43,227 nt of DNA from UBA10364 sp049611965 (GTDB lineage: Bacteria > Bacteroidota > Bacteroidia > Flavobacteriales > Schleiferiaceae): contig JBMZBC010000017.1 of the NCBI GenBank assembly GCA_049611965.1, forward strand, positions 1 through 43,227, read 5' to 3'. Positions 41,826-43,227 of the stretch are shown here, piece after piece (position 1 is the first letter of the stretch; each line of letters begins with the position of its first letter). Made by a program: the position numbers and the translations under genes. The notes under the pieces were generated by a model. That model saw only the letters and a program-made list of their open reading frames with translations, was not told the origin of the DNA and ran no database searches.

Positions 41826-43227
41826 TTAAGATTTAGCGCCAATTCTATCTGAGAATTCTCGCGCAAAATTAACCATCAATTTGAACTCCGACACACTTGC
41901 CGCGCGTTCTTTATGGAAAATTAGCAGGGCCTTGCCGTTGCTCTCCATGTGAAAGACCGGATGACTTGCTAAAAAGGCCAAACAGCCCGGCGAGAAGAAC
42001 GCGCGTATGGCCTTTTCGTCTTCTCCCTTGAGGTTGAATCGCTTATCAAATACATTGGAACCCAGTTCGATGTCTTGCGCCCCTGTGAGGTACGAAATGC
42101 GCTCAAAAATGCGCTCCCTATCCAAGGTGAATTTGGGCAGCTTGATGCCCTTTGGCTGGAGGATTACACACGCCAGGTGCTGGCTGTCGCGCATGGTAAA
42201 TTCCCCGACGTGGGTTACTACCTCGATGGCCATCAATCGCGTACTGCGGTCCTCGAGCAAATTCATGGTTTGATCAATACGGCGGTGGCGGAAATAATGA
42301 AACTGATTCACCTTGGTATCCCAAATAGGATCTGGCCACGGCGTGTATTCCAACCCTGCCGTACCGGCAAACTTTCGAAGCTTTTCCTGCTTGCCACTCA
42401 AACGCGTATCTGAGCTGCGTACGAGGAAAACGTCAGAGCCACGCGTGCTCTTGCTCTGTACCCCTAGCGGGTGTGAAGACGCCGGTGCGAGCGTATCCAG
42501 ACCTACTAAGTCCAAGGAACCGCCGTGCTGTTCAAAGCTTTCAACGTAGCCTGCTAAGTGCTCCATCACTGTAGCGTCGACGAAGGAGGTGCTGGAGAAA
42601 TCGGCAATGACTTCCGCAGAAGTAGGAATGCTGTCGAGCTTGCTCTTCAGTCGCGGGTAGTTCAGGAAGTTTGCGAAGTAATTGATATTGAGGATGTACT
42701 TGTTCTCCTCCTCTTCAAACAGCAGCGTGTTGGGTCTGTTGAAGTAGCGCACTATATCAGCTCCCGATCCGGTAATGATTACCTGAATGACGAGGGTGGC
42801 TGCCATGCCTAGAACGATACCCATGATTAGGCCATAAACCAGGGTGGCGAACAGGGTGAAGAAGAATAAGAAGAGCTGTTCAAGTCCTATTTGGGCGATT
42901 TTACGGAATTGGCTCGGGTTTAAAAGCTTGTATCCTGTGAAGACTAGAATGGCCGCCAGCGCAGGCAGTGGAATTTGAGTGAGGACTTCTCGAAGGAAAA
43001 GCACAAATACTAAGATGAGTGCACCGTGGAAGAAGTTCGCCGAACGCGTCTTTGCGCCGTTGCTCACATTCACGGAGCTGCGGGCAATTACCGTCACTAC
43101 ACTCAGGCCGCCCAGCATACCTGAAACAGCCGTGGCGATACCCAAGGCACGCAGGTCCTTATTAACATTGGATTTGCGCTTGTACGGGTCTAATCGGTCC
43201 ATGCCTTTGATGGAAAGCAATGATTCG
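41826..43227 (-). CDS. SulP-family anion transporter with extra C-terminal domain (5'-truncated by window edge)
   Basis: Inner-membrane anion transporter of the SulP/SLC26 family; the first transmembrane helices lie beyond the right edge. The frame stays open to base 43227 and reads ESLLSIKGMDRLDPYKRKSN, a conserved SulP segment, so any start inside the window is artificial. Helices continue with GGLSVVTVIARSSVNVSNGAKT and LPALAAILVFTGYKLL. A STAS domain follows (EVIADFSSTSFVDATVMEHL). The last about 190 residues are an additional soluble domain (VFDKRFNLKGEDEKAIRAFF), like that of DUF3137-type proteins. Substrate (sulfate, bicarbonate or other) cannot be set from sequence. Confidence 0.9.
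   Translation of the reverse strand, partial: ESLLSIKGMDRLDPYKRKSNVNKDLRALGIATAVSGMLGGLSVVTVIARSSVNVSNGAKTRSANFFHGALILVFVLFLREVLTQIPLPALAAILVFTGYKLLNPSQFRKIAQIGLEQLFLFFFTLFATLVYGLIMGIVLGMAATLVIQVIITGSGADIVRYFNRPNTLLFEEEENKYILNINYFANFLNYPRLKSKLDSIPTSAEVIADFSSTSFVDATVMEHLAGYVESFEQHGGSLDLVGLDTLAPASSHPLGVQSKSTRGSDVFLVRSSDTRLSGKQEKLRKFAGTAGLEYTPWPDPIWDTKVNQFHYFRHRRIDQTMNLLEDRSTRLMAIEVVTHVGEFTMRDSQHLACVILQPKGIKLPKFTLDRERIFERISYLTGAQDIELGSNVFDKRFNLKGEDEKAIRAFFSPGCLAFLASHPVFHMESNGKALLIFHKERAASVSEFKLMVNFAREFSDRIGAKS

Noticed and set aside
43218..43220. TTG start for the SulP gene at the right edge
   Set aside because: The frame stays open to the edge and encodes conserved SulP residues before this codon, so the gene is truncated by the window instead.
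1..43227. CRISPR array, tRNA, rRNA, insertion sequence or phage genes
   Set aside because: The gaps between genes are short and contain only hairpins and promoter-like boxes; no direct-repeat array, cloverleaf or transposase motif was seen.

Overview
The window is typical chromosomal DNA of a Bacteroidota bacterium, probably a marine Flavobacteriales relative. The case rests on several things: two very large secreted proteins with type IX secretion (T9SS) C-terminal sorting domains, a TonB-dependent receptor paired with a DUF4249 lipoprotein, the long Bacteroidota form of GAPDH, and promoter -7 boxes of the Bacteroidota TAnnTTTG type. Shine-Dalgarno sequences are mostly absent. Genus-level placement is not possible by eye. 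I see no phage, transposon, CRISPR array, tRNA or rRNA. Genes are densely packed and no gap without a gene exceeds 300 bases.

Layout. 1-2765: the end of a histidine-utilisation operon (hutI, hutG, ftcD). 2828-6091: TonB receptor plus DUF4249 lipoprotein, closed by a bidirectional terminator shared with fabH (minus strand). 7307-12731: htpG, a phosphohexomutase, a TlpA-like lipoprotein and a YkgJ-type cysteine-cluster protein. 12734-16871 (minus): an operon of a PIG-L deacetylase, an unlisted 37-residue membrane microprotein and a sodium:solute symporter. 16872-21632: a 1586-residue secreted subtilase whose start codon abuts that of the PIG-L gene. 21629-23044 (minus): a second symporter. 23082-28512: recR, a glycosyltransferase fusion, a 2-oxoacid dehydrogenase E2, a DnaQ-like exonuclease and an FAH-family hydrolase. 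28644-33422: a 1592-residue T9SS surface protein. 33511-35812 (minus): dapF, a GNAT acetyltransferase and mltG, chained by ATGA overlaps. 35921-38967: HtrA/DegP protease, then GAPDH. 39058-39944: an Lrp/AsnC regulator (minus) and, divergently, a 78-residue unknown protein. 40118-43227 (minus): SulP transporter (cut by the window edge), miaE and gcvT.

Most genes are housekeeping or common surface functions, and no new defence or mobile system is evident. The more unusual signals are small-scale. An ideal intrinsic terminator with a UUCG loop lies inside the signal-peptide codons of the TlpA-like lipoprotein. The PIG-L/microprotein/symporter operon has translationally overlapping joints. A glycosyltransferase is fused to what looks like a degenerate polyprenyl-phosphate sugar transferase. 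A palindrome overlaps the stop codons of two convergent genes. A compact monocistronic unit encodes the unknown 78-residue protein.
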